Source of the DNA: UBA1172 sp002457135
GTDB lineage: Bacteria; Pseudomonadota; Alphaproteobacteria; Puniceispirillales; UBA1172
DNA: 64,000 nucleotides
Direction: 5' to 3'
Assembly (NCBI GenBank): GCA_965660935.1
Contig: CBFIBR010000001.1
Location: 118,282 to 182,281, forward strand
Each line of letters opens with the position of its first letter. The stretch's first letter is position 1. The notes beneath the pieces are model-generated. The model saw nothing but the letters and a program-made list of their open reading frames with translations. It was not told where the DNA came from and did not search any database. Positions 1 to 9,300 of the stretch are shown in pieces. The position numbers and the translations under genes are program-made.

Positions 1-3
1 ATA

Positions 4-486
4 ATGGCGCTCGAAACCGGCCAGAAACTCCCCGATGCCACCATCCACCAGATGGTTGATGGCAAGATCACCGAAACATCACTGCTGGAATGGTCAAGCG
101 GGCGCAAGGTTGTTCTGATTGCCCTGCCCGGTGCCTTTACGCCGACCTGTTCGGCGCGTCACCTGCCCGGCTATGTTGACCACGCTGATGAGTTCGCCCC
201 GAAAGGCGTTGATGCCATCGGCTGTATTGCCGTCAACGATATTCATGTCATGACCGCATGGGGCAAGACCTCGGGGGCCGAGGGCAAGATCGATATGCTG
301 GGTGACCCGTTCGGTGCGGCCTGTCATGCCATGGGGATTGATGTGGTCAGCACCCCGGTGCTGGGCAACAATCGCGCCGCCAGAATGGCGCTGGTGGCCG
401 AAGACGGGGTCATCACCCAGCTTTACATGGAAAAGCCGTCGGCGTTTCAGGTTTCAGCCGCCGAGCATGTGCTGGCACGGCTCTAG
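4..486 (+). CDS. Peroxiredoxin, Prx5-like thiol peroxidase
   Basis: A 160-residue thioredoxin-fold peroxidase that would reduce H2O2 and alkyl hydroperoxides in the cytoplasm, using glutaredoxin, thioredoxin or glutathione as reductant. The peroxidatic motif PGAFTPTCS is intact, with the catalytic cysteine at residue 49, and the length is normal for the Prx5 subfamily. No clear resolving cysteine follows the usual spacing (there is one in the GAACHAMG stretch), so 1-Cys versus atypical 2-Cys chemistry is open. The ATG lies 3 bases from the window edge, so its ribosome site is not visible. Its TAG stop shares a CTAG palindrome with the stop of convergent rnhA. Confidence 0.93.
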   Translation: MALETGQKLPDATIHQMVDGKITETSLLEWSSGRKVVLIALPGAFTPTCSARHLPGYVDHADEFAPKGVDAIGCIAVNDIHVMTAWGKTSGAEGKIDMLGDPFGAACHAMGIDVVSTPVLGNNRAARMALVAEDGVITQLYMEKPSAFQVSAAEHVLARL

Positions 487-923
487 CCTTTTTGATTTTC
501 AGCCTCTTCCCGGGCCAGTTGGTCGCAACGTTCGTTGAGCGGATGACCGGCATGGCCCTTGACCCACTGCCAGTTGATATCGTGACCCTGCATGGCAGCA
601 TCAAGCTGTTGCCACAGATCCTGATTGGCAACGGGTTTTTTGGCGGCTGTCATCCAGCCATTGCGTTTCCAGCCGTGAATCCATTTCGTGATACCGTCCC
701 TCAGGTAAACACTGTCTGAGGTGAGGGTCACCGCAACCGGGCGTTTGAGCGCATTGAGCGCCATGATCGCCGCCGTCATTTCCATGCGGTTGTTGGTGGT
801 CTCCGCCGCACCGCCTGACAGGACTTTTTCGGTTTCACCATACTGCATGATCGCGGCCCATCCGCCGGGGCCCGGATTGCCGAGGCAGGACCCATCGGTA
901 TGGATTTCGACTATCCCGCTCAC
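483..923 (-). CDS. rnhA: Ribonuclease HI
   Basis: Cleaves the RNA strand of RNA-DNA hybrids (R-loops, primer remnants). At 146 residues it keeps the catalytic carboxylates at the same numbering as the E. coli enzyme: D10, E48, D70 and D134, with H124 in the flexible loop, plus the TDGSCLGNPGPGG opening. Translation starts at GTG, and GTGA overlaps the thrB stop by 4 bases, so it is probably translationally coupled as third gene of ispH-thrB-rnhA, a common alphaproteobacterial order. The stop codon overlaps that of the convergent peroxiredoxin gene. Confidence 0.96.
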   Translation of the reverse strand: MSGIVEIHTDGSCLGNPGPGGWAAIMQYGETEKVLSGGAAETTNNRMEMTAAIMALNALKRPVAVTLTSDSVYLRDGITKWIHGWKRNGWMTAAKKPVANQDLWQQLDAAMQGHDINWQWVKGHAGHPLNERCDQLAREEAENQKG

Positions 924-1888
924 CCGCCGAACCCATAGGCTTTGGGTGTGTTGACCTGATGATGGAAATTGAGCCGCCTCCAGTAATCCATCGGGTCATG
1001 GGGCCTGACCTGGGCATCGGCGGGGGTGTTGATCCAGTCATAGAGCCTTGTCAGGAAAAACCGCATCGCCGCGCCACGGCACAGCACCGGAATGGCGGCA
1101 ATTTCGGCATTGCTCAGCGGACGTGTTGACTGATACCCTGATACCAGCTGCAACGCCTTGGTGATGTTGAAACTGCCATCCGGCTCAAAACACCAGGCGT
1201 TGAGCATGATGGCGAGGTCATAGGCAATAAAATCATTGCAGGCAAAATAGAAATCGATCACCCCGGTGACGCGATCACCGATAAACAGCACATTATCCGG
1301 GAACAGATCAGCATGGATAACGCCGTGGGGCAGATCATGGGGCCAGTCCGCGAGGATGCCTTCGAGGCGGGTTTTCGCCTGCGCCCACAGATCAGGCAGC
1401 AGCCCGTCGGTCTGGCCCTTGTCCGAGGCCTCAAGCAACGGCATCCAGCCCGCTGAATTGAGCGCGTTACGGCGCAGGGTCATGTAATCAGCCCCGGCCA
1501 GATGCATCCGCGCCAGCACCGCACCGGCGGCACGGCAACGCTGCGGGGTCGGGCTGTTTGACCAGGTCCCGTCAAGGAAGGTGACAATGGCGGCAGCGCG
1601 ATCACTAACTTCCTGTAATATCTGGCCTGATGTATCTTCAACAGGTTTGGGGCAGTTGATCCCGGCATTGGCCATATGCCCCATCAAGCCGATGAAAAAC
1701 GGCAGGTCAGCACGGTCCACCCGCTTTTCATAAAGCGTCAGGATAAATTCGCCCCCGGTGGTGGAAAGCCGGTAATTGGAGTTTTCAACCCCCTGGGTAA
1801 TCCCGGAAAAGCTGGTCAGCTCACCAATGCCATAACCGCTGAGCAGGTCTTTCAGCTGATCTTCGTCAACACGGGTATAGACGGCCAT
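920..1888 (-). CDS. thrB: Homoserine kinase, ThrB type II (APH fold)
   Basis: Phosphorylates homoserine to O-phosphohomoserine in threonine synthesis. The 322-residue protein is of the aminoglycoside-phosphotransferase fold used by alphaproteobacteria and pseudomonads, not the GHMP fold of enteric ThrB. Signature segments are the catalytic VIHADLFPDNVLF and the metal-binding VIDFYFACNDF. ATG start at 1888, only 3 bases after the ispH stop; its own stop overlaps the rnhA start. Middle gene of a tight three-gene operon. Confidence 0.93.
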   Translation of the reverse strand: MAVYTRVDEDQLKDLLSGYGIGELTSFSGITQGVENSNYRLSTTGGEFILTLYEKRVDRADLPFFIGLMGHMANAGINCPKPVEDTSGQILQEVSDRAAAIVTFLDGTWSNSPTPQRCRAAGAVLARMHLAGADYMTLRRNALNSAGWMPLLEASDKGQTDGLLPDLWAQAKTRLEGILADWPHDLPHGVIHADLFPDNVLFIGDRVTGVIDFYFACNDFIAYDLAIMLNAWCFEPDGSFNITKALQLVSGYQSTRPLSNAEIAAIPVLCRGAAMRFFLTRLYDWINTPADAQVRPHDPMDYWRRLNFHHQVNTPKAYGFGG

Positions 1889-1891
1889 GGG

Positions 1892-2845
1892 TCAGTCCCT
1901 CAGGGCCGGGGGCAGGTTGAACTCGACGTCTTCAACAGTGGTCATGATCTCTTCGGTGGTGACGCTGTAGCGTGATGACAGGGCCGCGATCACCTCATCG
2001 ACCAGCACTTCAGGGGCTGAGGCACCGGCTGAAATCCCGATGATACGGGCGCGGTCGGTCAGCGTGTAATCAATCATGGAGGCATCGGCGATCAGCGCGG
2101 CCTCAGTCGCCCCGGCGCGGAGCGCAACCTCAACCAGGCGTTTTGAATTGGATGAATTTTCAGCCCCGATCACCAGCACCAGATCAGCATCCTCGGCAAT
2201 GACCTTGACGGCATTCTGGCGGTTGGTGGTGGCGTAGCAGATATCCTCGCCACGCGGCCCCTTGATGCCGGGGAAACGGCGTTTCAGGATACCGACGATT
2301 TCAGCGGTATCATCCACCGACAGCGTGGTCTGGGTCGCAAAGGCAACCTCCATGCCTGCGGGCGGGATGATGGTTTCGGCATCGTCAGGGGTTTCGATCA
2401 GCGACATGGTACCGCTGGGAACCTGGCCCATTGTGCCTTCCACCTCAGGATGACCGGCATGGCCGATCAGCAGGATATGACAGCCCTCACGGACGTGGCG
2501 ATGCGCCTCAATATGGACCTTGGTAACCAGCGGGCAGGTGGCATCAACGGCGATCATGCGGCGGGCATCAGCCTCGGCAACCACAGCTTTGGCGACCCCG
2601 TGGGCTGAGAAAACAACCGGTGCGCCTTCTGGCACTTCGTCCAGTTCCTCGACAAAAACCGCGCCCTTGGCGGCCAGCCCGTCAACAACGAAACGGTTAT
2701 GCACGATTTCATGGCGGACATAGACTGGCTGGCCGAATTTTTCCAGCGCAACCTCGACAATACGAACGGCACGATCAACCCCGGCACAGAAACCCCTTGG
2801 CGCGGCGAGGCGGATAACCTTGCTTTCTTCAGATACGGAAACCAT
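1892..2845 (-). CDS. ispH: 4-hydroxy-3-methylbut-2-enyl diphosphate reductase
   Basis: Last step of the MEP isoprenoid pathway, making IPP and DMAPP. The 317-residue protein has the three conserved [4Fe-4S] cysteines at C20 (RGFCAGV), C104 (DATCP) and C203 (DICYATTN), and the HEIVHN, SAHG and ATQTTLS segments. First gene of ispH-thrB-rnhA, transcribed divergently from the lipoprotein gene across a 73-base gap that must hold both promoters. Partner pathway genes dxs and ispA lie at 37.7-40.7 kb. Confidence 0.97.
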   Translation of the reverse strand: MVSVSEESKVIRLAAPRGFCAGVDRAVRIVEVALEKFGQPVYVRHEIVHNRFVVDGLAAKGAVFVEELDEVPEGAPVVFSAHGVAKAVVAEADARRMIAVDATCPLVTKVHIEAHRHVREGCHILLIGHAGHPEVEGTMGQVPSGTMSLIETPDDAETIIPPAGMEVAFATQTTLSVDDTAEIVGILKRRFPGIKGPRGEDICYATTNRQNAVKVIAEDADLVLVIGAENSSNSKRLVEVALRAGATEAALIADASMIDYTLTDRARIIGISAGASAPEVLVDEVIAALSSRYSVTTEEIMTTVEDVEFNLPPALRD

Positions 2846-2918
2846 AGCCTGTTCTGCTTCAAGTTTGAGTGCAGGTCAACTTGAAACAGGCGCGGAAAGC
2901 GACTAGTGTCTAACCATC

Positions 2919-3401
2919 ATGACGATCAGGAATTCCAAAGCCATGCTGTCAGTCTCGCGTTTGTTTTGTGGCCTCACGGTTGGATGCGTGCTTTCGGCAT
3001 GCAGCACGTTTGAGCCGGAGTATATTGCCTGCCCGGATATAAGGGTTAAGGAAGGCGCGGAAAAGGCAGTCATGATCGGCGCTGATTACGGCCATTATGT
3101 CACAATGCGCGTCAATGGCGTGGATGGCACCTGCACCGAGGGCGACGGGTTCACCGACATGAAGGTCGAACTGGGCCTGCTGTTCAAGCGTGAAGGGGAA
3201 AACCTGGCCAAGGCTGAACGTGTTCCGCTGGATGTGACCTTTGCCTTTCTCAACGATCAGGATGAGCTTCAGTCCCGATATGTCTATTCGTATGATCTGT
3301 TCATCCCGAATTATCAGGCGGAATCCTATCCCGTGGCCATCATCAATATTGAGGTTCCTGATAACACGAGGGTTGTTTTCGGGCTTGGCAAGGCTGAATA
3401 A
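2919..3401 (+). CDS. Predicted lipoprotein of unknown function
   Basis: A 160-residue protein with a classic lipoprotein signal: short basic N-terminus, hydrophobic stretch, lipobox LSAC and acylated cysteine at residue 28. The mature part has C-P-D-I near its start, a central C-T-E-G, and a beta-rich pattern ending in NIEVPDNTRVVFGL. I do not recognise the family. ATG at 2919; a second ATG at 2943 would still leave the lipobox. Divergent from ispH and convergent with the F0 operon, with a terminator hairpin in between. Confidence 0.75.
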   Translation: MTIRNSKAMLSVSRLFCGLTVGCVLSACSTFEPEYIACPDIRVKEGAEKAVMIGADYGHYVTMRVNGVDGTCTEGDGFTDMKVELGLLFKREGENLAKAERVPLDVTFAFLNDQDELQSRYVYSYDLFIPNYQAESYPVAIINIEVPDNTRVVFGLGKAE

Positions 3402-3465
3402 ATCCCCGCTCAAAGGACCCCGGTCCTGAAATGATCAGCTGATTAATAACCAGATTAATACCACG

Positions 3466-3490
3466 AAAAAACCCGCCGAAAGGCGGGTTT
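3466..3490 (-). terminator. Rho-independent terminator of the F0 operon
   Basis: A 9-bp perfect stem AAACCCGCC/GGCGGGTTT (3469-3477 with 3482-3490) closes on a GAAA tetraloop. Read on the minus strand the stem is followed by a run of six T (3471-3466), so it ends transcripts leaving atpF. On the plus strand only a broken T-run follows, so it may also weakly stop the lipoprotein transcript. Confidence 0.9.
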
Positions 3491-3538
3491 GGTCTTTGGG
3501 GCTGATAATAAACCTGCCCGGTTATATCTGATCCGGGT

Positions 3539-4036
3539 TTAGCTGATCTTGCGGATGGAAGCGATATCCTTGCGGATGATCTCGGTCCCGCTTTTGTCAT
3601 CCAGTTTGCTGGTGATCAGCTCACCGGCCGCGGTAATGGCCAGCTCGGCCGCACGGGCGCGAAGCTCGGCAACCGCTTCAGCTTCCATGGCCTTGATCTT
3701 GGCGGTGGCCTGTTGCTGCTTGCGGGCGATGGCGGCCTTGGCGTTCTCTTCGGCCTTCTCGCGGATAACCTCGGCGGCGGCAACGGCATTGGCCGTGATC
3801 TGTTCGGCTTCCAGCATCGCTTCGCGGTTCAGTTTCTGGTATTTGGTCAACTCGGCCTGGGCCTCTTCGCGCAACTGATGCGCCTCATCAAGGGCCTTGC
3901 GAATATCATCGGCACGCTTGTCAAACATGGCGGAGAGGGCTGAACCGGCGCGCTTCCAGACCAGGGCAACAAAGGCAATAAAGGAAAGGGCGACCCAGAC
4001 ACCTTCATTGATCATCGGTGCGGTTCCTGCATCCAT
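3539..4036 (-). CDS. atpF: ATP synthase F0 subunit b
   Basis: Peripheral stalk subunit that ties F1 to the membrane a-subunit. The 165-residue protein has one N-terminal membrane helix (about residues 10-28, EGVWVALSFIAFVALVWK) followed by a long charged, alanine-rich coiled coil. ATG overlaps the TGA of the upstream b' gene by one base (TGATG), implying coupling. Last gene of the atpI-atpB-atpE-atpF'-atpF operon; the F1 genes are not in the window, as is usual in alphaproteobacteria. Confidence 0.95.
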   Translation of the reverse strand: MDAGTAPMINEGVWVALSFIAFVALVWKRAGSALSAMFDKRADDIRKALDEAHQLREEAQAELTKYQKLNREAMLEAEQITANAVAAAEVIREKAEENAKAAIARKQQQATAKIKAMEAEAVAELRARAAELAITAAGELITSKLDDKSGTEIIRKDIASIRKIS

Positions 4037-4644
4037 CAGTTTTGCTCCCCTGCCATCGGGATCGCCTTGGCGGCTTCCTTGACGGCCTTTTTGGCATCTG
4101 TTTTGGTGACCTTGATCCCGGCCAGTGCGGCGGCGGCATCAACAGCACCTTCGGCGGCAACATCATCAAGTTCTTTCAGCGCTTTGCTGCGGGCTTCCAT
4201 GATGGTGTCCTCGGCCTTGCTGATCTTGGTGGCAATCCGCTTATTGGCTGCCGCGTCTTTCTTTTCGGCATCGGCCTGGACGGCGGCAATCGTCTCACGG
4301 GTTTTGTCCGCGGCTTCATTGCGGGCCGCACTGAGACGTTGTTCAAACGACAGGCGCATCTGCTCGGCTTCGCTGGCGGCCTGTTTTGCCCGTTCCATGT
4401 CATCACTGATGCGGGTATGGCGGTCTTCAAGAACCGAGGCAATGCTCGGCGTGACCACCCGCCACATCAGAACATAGGCAACCGTGAATGAGATGATGAG
4501 CCAGAATACCTGTGTTGGCCAGGTGGCGAAATCCAGCTGGGGGAGGCCCCCGCTGCTTTCCTCACTCGCGGCCAGTACCGGCACGGCCATAAACATGCCT
4601 GCCAAACCAAGCCCTAGTCGTGTGGCTGTTTTCCTGTAGGCCAT
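4036..4644 (-). CDS. atpF': ATP synthase F0 subunit b'
   Basis: Second, diverged b-type stalk subunit, typical of photosynthetic bacteria and alphaproteobacteria, which pairs with b as a heterodimer. 202 residues: a signal-like hydrophobic start (residues 8-26) ending VLAAS, then the true membrane helix near residues 46-66 (TQVFWLIISFTVAYVLMW), then a long coiled coil. The C-terminal 35 residues are Ala/Lys-rich (AAALAGIKVTKTDAKKAVKEAA is the region), longer than in many homologues. Followed by atpF with a one-base overlap. Confidence 0.94.
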   Translation of the reverse strand: MAYRKTATRLGLGLAGMFMAVPVLAASEESSGGLPQLDFATWPTQVFWLIISFTVAYVLMWRVVTPSIASVLEDRHTRISDDMERAKQAASEAEQMRLSFEQRLSAARNEAADKTRETIAAVQADAEKKDAAANKRIATKISKAEDTIMEARSKALKELDDVAAEGAVDAAAALAGIKVTKTDAKKAVKEAAKAIPMAGEQN

Positions 4645-4730
4645 GGCGTCATCCCATCCTTCGGTTAAATTGCCGTATTTTGCGTGAACGTATTCAGGCG
4701 ATGGGGCAGGTCGTGCCTGCCCCGGCCAGA

Positions 4731-4958
4731 CTAGAATACGAACAGCAGAAGCAGGGCAACAACCAGCGCGAACAGCGCGATGGCTTCGGTCAGGGCAAAG
4801 CCCAGAATGCCGATGCCGAACACGTCGTTTCGTGCGGACGGGTTGCGGGCGATCGAGTTCACCAGCGAGGAGAAGATGTTACCGATACCAATGCCTACCC
4901 CGAGCAGTGGGAGAACAGCAATACCAGCACCGATCAGTTTTGCAGCTTCAGCTTCCAT
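4731..4958 (-). CDS. atpE: ATP synthase F0 subunit c (c-ring proteolipid)
   Basis: 75-residue hairpin of two membrane helices forming the rotary c-ring. The Gly motif GVGIGIG is in helix 1; the proton-carrying carboxylate is E58 in helix 2 (GFALTEAIALFAL). Nothing near it suggests the Na+-binding signature, so a proton ring is expected. I chose the ATG at 4958 because it gives the family N-terminus MEAEAAKLIGAG and has a GGAAGGA ribosome site 8 bases upstream; the in-frame start at 4994 would add 12 residues foreign to the family. Confidence 0.96.
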   Translation of the reverse strand: MEAEAAKLIGAGIAVLPLLGVGIGIGNIFSSLVNSIARNPSARNDVFGIGILGFALTEAIALFALVVALLLLFVF

Positions 4959-5030
4959 GATTAATATCCTTCCTAGATTGTCATGTTGGATCATGCACCG
5001 CCTCTCGGCGGATTGGTTTTGCGCTACGCC

Positions 5031-5774
5031 CTAGTGCAGGTGCAACGCGTCGTTCAAATACATACAGGTCAAGATGGTGAAGACATAGGCTTGCAGCCCG
5101 GCGACAAGAACTTCAAGTCCTGTCAGCCCGATCAGCGCAAGGAACGGCAGCACCGACCCCGCCATGGCAACACCGCCCGCGCTGGTGATCATCACGGCCA
5201 GACCGGCGAAAACCTTCAGCATGGTGTGACCGGCCAGCATGTTGGCAAAAAGACGAACCGACAGGCTGACAGGGCGGACGAAGTACGAAATCACTTCAAT
5301 GATAATCAGAAACGGGATCAGCGCCTTGGGTGCGCCCGGCGGCACAAAGAAAGAGAAGAAATGCATGCCATGCTTAATGAGCGCCACAAGCGTAACGCCG
5401 ACAAAGACAATGGCGGCCATCACGAAGGTGACAACGATCTGGCTGGTAAACGTGTAGGAATAGGGGATCAGCCCCAGCATGTTCCCGAACAGCAGGAAGA
5501 TGAAGAGCGTAAAGATAAAGGGAAAGTACGGGCGGCCTTCGCTGCCGGCGTTGCTGCGCACCATGTCGGATACGAACTCATAGAGCATTTCGGCTGAGGC
5601 TTGCAGGCGACCCGGCACCATTTCACGCTTGCGCATGGCCATGGTCAGGTAGACGGTGCTGACCAGAACAGCCAGGATCATGAATAGGGCGGAATTGGTA
5701 AACGATACATCGTATCCGAGCAGCTCAAGATGCAGCAGGGCCTTGATGGTGAACTGTTCAACCGGTGAGTGCAT
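5031..5774 (-). CDS. atpB: ATP synthase F0 subunit a
   Basis: Membrane subunit forming the two proton half-channels against the c-ring. 247 residues with five or six hydrophobic segments. The essential arginine is R174 in VSLSVRLFANMLAGH, and the last helix carries the conserved Gln-containing GLQAYVFTILT. TAATG overlap joins it to atpI upstream. Normal length for the alphaproteobacterial family. Confidence 0.97.
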   Translation of the reverse strand: MHSPVEQFTIKALLHLELLGYDVSFTNSALFMILAVLVSTVYLTMAMRKREMVPGRLQASAEMLYEFVSDMVRSNAGSEGRPYFPFIFTLFIFLLFGNMLGLIPYSYTFTSQIVVTFVMAAIVFVGVTLVALIKHGMHFFSFFVPPGAPKALIPFLIIIEVISYFVRPVSLSVRLFANMLAGHTMLKVFAGLAVMITSAGGVAMAGSVLPFLALIGLTGLEVLVAGLQAYVFTILTCMYLNDALHLH

Positions 5775-6109
5775 TACTCGGCCTTTCCGTTCTTCCTGTT
5801 TTCGGATACCGATGCATCGGTATCCTCGTCAAAATAACCTATTTTAAGCCCATGCCCTGAGGCCATGCGCCAGATATTCATCATGCCAGCACCAGCGCCG
5901 AGAAACAGCAGCACGATCATCAAAAGCGGTGTCGTGCCAAGCCAGTTATCAAGCAGCCAGCCTATGAACCCCCCAACGGCAACACCGGAAACGATTTCCG
6001 TTGCTATTCTGCCCACCATGGCCATGGCTTCAGCGGGTAAACCGGGTAACGGCTTTCCGCCTCTGGCATCATCGGATGATTTTTCTGCATCGCTTATTCG
6101 CTGCTGCAA
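5774..6109 (-). CDS. atpI: AtpI-type F0 assembly protein
   Basis: Small membrane protein that helps c-ring assembly. 111 residues with two hydrophobic segments (about 36-55 and 60-80), a GGFIGWLLDNWLGTTP turn typical of alphaproteobacterial AtpI, and acidic tail. The start is uncertain: no ATG or GTG precedes in frame, so TTG at 6109 (AGG about 12 bases upstream) is the best choice; ATG at 6025 would remove the conserved first helix region only in part. First gene of the F0 operon. Confidence 0.85.
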   Translation of the reverse strand: MQQRISDAEKSSDDARGGKPLPGLPAEAMAMVGRIATEIVSGVAVGGFIGWLLDNWLGTTPLLMIVLLFLGAGAGMMNIWRMASGHGLKIGYFDEDTDASVSENRKNGKAE

Positions 6110-6263
6110 CGCTTTCAGCCTGTCGGCTTCCGCGGGTGCGTCTGCGGATGGTTGACCGGGATTGTTGCCCTGATCATCCTGATGCAGTTTTTTTCCGGCG
6201 ATTGCCTGCCACCCCTTTTAAGCGTCGTTATAGAGATTCCAGCAAGGCTGAAATTGTCGTCAA

Positions 6264-6290
6264 ATTATGAACTCGGTTGCGGTGTGTCAA
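6264..6290 (-). promoter_or_regulatory. Candidate sigma-70 promoter for the F0 operon
   Basis: On the minus strand a perfect -35 TTGACA (6290-6285) is followed after 15 bases by CATAAT (6269-6264), about 155 bases upstream of the atpI start. The -35 is ideal but the spacing is short. The rest of the 250-base gap between smc and atpI (6110-6359) shows nothing else. Confidence 0.4.
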
Positions 6291-6359
6291 GTAGAACTGA
6301 TGCCCTGCGACGAACATTCACCTCCCGCCATGACCGGCAGCATCAGGTGAAATCACTGA

Positions 6360-9300
6360 TCAGGCGGTTTTATCAAATCTTTCAGCGGCTTGCAGGTCAA
6401 CTGACACAACCCGGCTGACCCCCTTCTGTTCCATGGTAACACCGTAGAGCCGGTCCATTCTGGCCATGGTCAGGCGGTGATGGGTAACAATGATGAATCG
6501 GGTGCCGGTTTTTTCGGCAATTTGGCCGAGAATATCGCAAAACCGGGCAACGTTACTGTCATCCAGCGGGGCATCAACCTCATCAAGGATGCAGATCGGT
6601 GACGGGTTGGTCAGAAACACCGCAAAAATGAGGGCGATGGCCGTCAGTGCCTTCTCCCCACCCGACAACAGGTTGAGCGATTGCAGCCTCTTGCCCGGCG
6701 GGCTGGCGAGGATTTCAAGCCCGGCTTCGAGCGGGTCCTCGGCTTCGGTCAGGCTCAATTCCGCGGTACCGCCACTGAACAGCGTGTTGAAGATCGTGCC
6801 GAAATAGCGGTTAACCTCGGTAAAGCTTTTGAGCAGGCGTTCACGGCCTTCACGGTTGAGCTGATTGATGGCTGTCCTTAGCTTGGAAATGGCGGCGATG
6901 AGATCATCACGTTCAGCCTCAAGGCTGGTGATCCGCTCCTCGATTTCCAGCATTTCCTCTTCAGCGCGCAGGTTGACGGGGCCAATGGTCTCACGTTCAC
7001 GGATCAGGCGGTCATAGCGGGCTTCCAGTGTCGTGATGGTATCCTCGGCGGTGTCGATTTCATCACCCGGGTTGAGCCCTGCCAGTTCAGCCAGCTCTTC
7101 GGGCCGGGTGTTGAGCCGCTCACTGATGCGAGAGACGATATCATGCTGCTGCTGGCGGGCCAGATCACGCTGGGCCTCTTGCCGGATCGCCTCTTCCCGT
7201 GCCTTGGCGAGGTTCTGATCAGCATCACGCAGGGCGGCTTCGAGCAACTGCAACCGGGTTTCAGCCTCAGCCAGGCGATCACCGGCGGCGCGGCGTTCAG
7301 CCTCCGCCTTCTCCAGTGTATCGGCAAGGGCTATGCGCTGCTGTGCAATCCGTTCAGGCACACCGCTCAGGTTTTCTTCATCCCTGCTGGCGGCGGTCAT
7401 GCGCTGGTTCAGCTCATTGAGGCGTTCATTGGCGCCGTTCTGGCGTTGCTGCCACAGTGTCTGCTCGCGGCTGATCTCACCCTGACGGCGATCACGCATG
7501 GCGCGGGCATTGCTGATGCTGCGTTCAGCCCCCATGGCATCGGCCAGGGCCTGACGTTTTTCCTCGGCAACCAGCGACAGGCTTGTGACGGTTTCATTGA
7601 GGGATGATGTATCGGCGAGGCTGGCGGCTTCCTCAGCGGCTTCGGTCAGGGAGGCCTCAATACTGATGAGGGTTTCGTTCAGCTCATCATGACGGCTGGC
7701 GGCAGAGGCAAGGGCATCACGGCCGCGCTGATCCTCACGCAAGGCTGTGTTGAGCGCGGTTGAGGCCTCGGTTTCATCAGCCCTCAATTGCTGGAGGCTG
7801 CTCTCCAGCCCGGCAAGCTCGGCTGTGGCCGCCGCCAGTTTTTCCTCGGCCTCTCCGGCAGCATCGGCAAGGGGGCCAAGTTGACGGGAAAGATCACGCA
7901 AGCGGGCTTCCTGTTTCAGCCGCTGGGCGGCGCTTGTCTCTGATCCATGGGGCAGAACAAAGCCGTCCCAACGCCATAGCCCGCCTTCTTTCGTGGTCAG
8001 CATCTGCCCTGGCTTGAGGGCCGGTTGCATGGACTCGGCATCAGCCGCGCTGGCAACCACCCCTGCACCTGAGAGTGCGGCGGCAAGCTCTGACGGGGCG
8101 CGTACTGCATCATTGAGCGGGGTTGCGCCATCTGGACAGCTCGCCGTCTCCCGGATGGTGATTTCAGCCCAGTAGCCGTTGCGGTTTTTTCCCACCGGGG
8201 CGGCCAGCCCTTCACCCAGAACCGCCGCCAGTGCATCCTCAAACCCCTCATCAACGCTGACCTTGCCTGAAACAGGGGTCGCCGTGCTTTCCGCACTGGT
8301 GCTGAGCAAGGCTGTGAGGGCTTCGGTTTCGGCCCTGATGCGGGCCAGGTTTTCGGTGCTGGTGGTGCGGTCCCCGGTCAGTGTGTTGAGCGCGGATCGG
8401 CGGGTTTCGATTGTGGCCTCAGCCTCAATGCGGGCGGTCATCGCCATGGTGCTGGCGGCCTCCGCGGTCTTGAGGTGTGTTGCCAAGGCTTTGACAGTGT
8501 CTTCGAGTGAGGCCAGATCGATGGCGGCAAGGCTGTTTTGCGCTGTTTCCTTCTGGCGTTGCAGCTCATCATTGCGACGCTGGATGCTCTCAGCCTCGCG
8601 TTCGGCTGACCGGCTCCTCGCGGCGGCATCGGCGAGTGCCTTTTCAGCGCTGTCAGCCTCAACCCTGGCCTGTTCGAGCTGATCCGCGGCCTGTTCGATT
8701 TTTGGGGCTTCGCCTTCATTTTCAAGGGTGATGGCGCTGGCCTCTTCGGCCAGATCGGCGACGGCTTTTTCAGCATCCGCCAGCAACTGCCTCTCCCGGG
8801 TGATATCGGTGCTGATCTGTTCCTTGCGATGGGCTATTTCAACCGCTGCCTGACGGGCGCGTTCTTCCTCATTATCCAGCTCGGACCGGGCGATGCTGAG
8901 CCGTTGCATCTCGGCGGCGGCCACCGCCTCGGCCTGGCGCAGGGGCGGCATTGTCGATGAGGCCTCATCACGCTTGCGTTGCTGGGCGGAAACGGCCGTG
9001 GTGGCGGCGGCCACCTCACGTTCAGCCGCACGCAGGTTTTGTTCGGTATGGTCGAGTTGCGCCATGGAAGCGGTGAAGCGGGTCAGCATCAGGTGAGCAT
9101 CGGCTTTCCTGATACGGTCAGCGATTGACCGGTACCGCGCGGCCTGCCGAGCCTGTTTGAGGAGAGTGGCTTTCTGCTCATCCAGCTGGATCAGGATATC
9201 TTCCAGCCGGTCCAGATTGCTCTCGGCGGTGTTGAGCCTCAATTCAGCCTCATGCCGCCGTTGATGCAGGCCGCTGATGCTGGCCGCCTCTTCCAGCAGA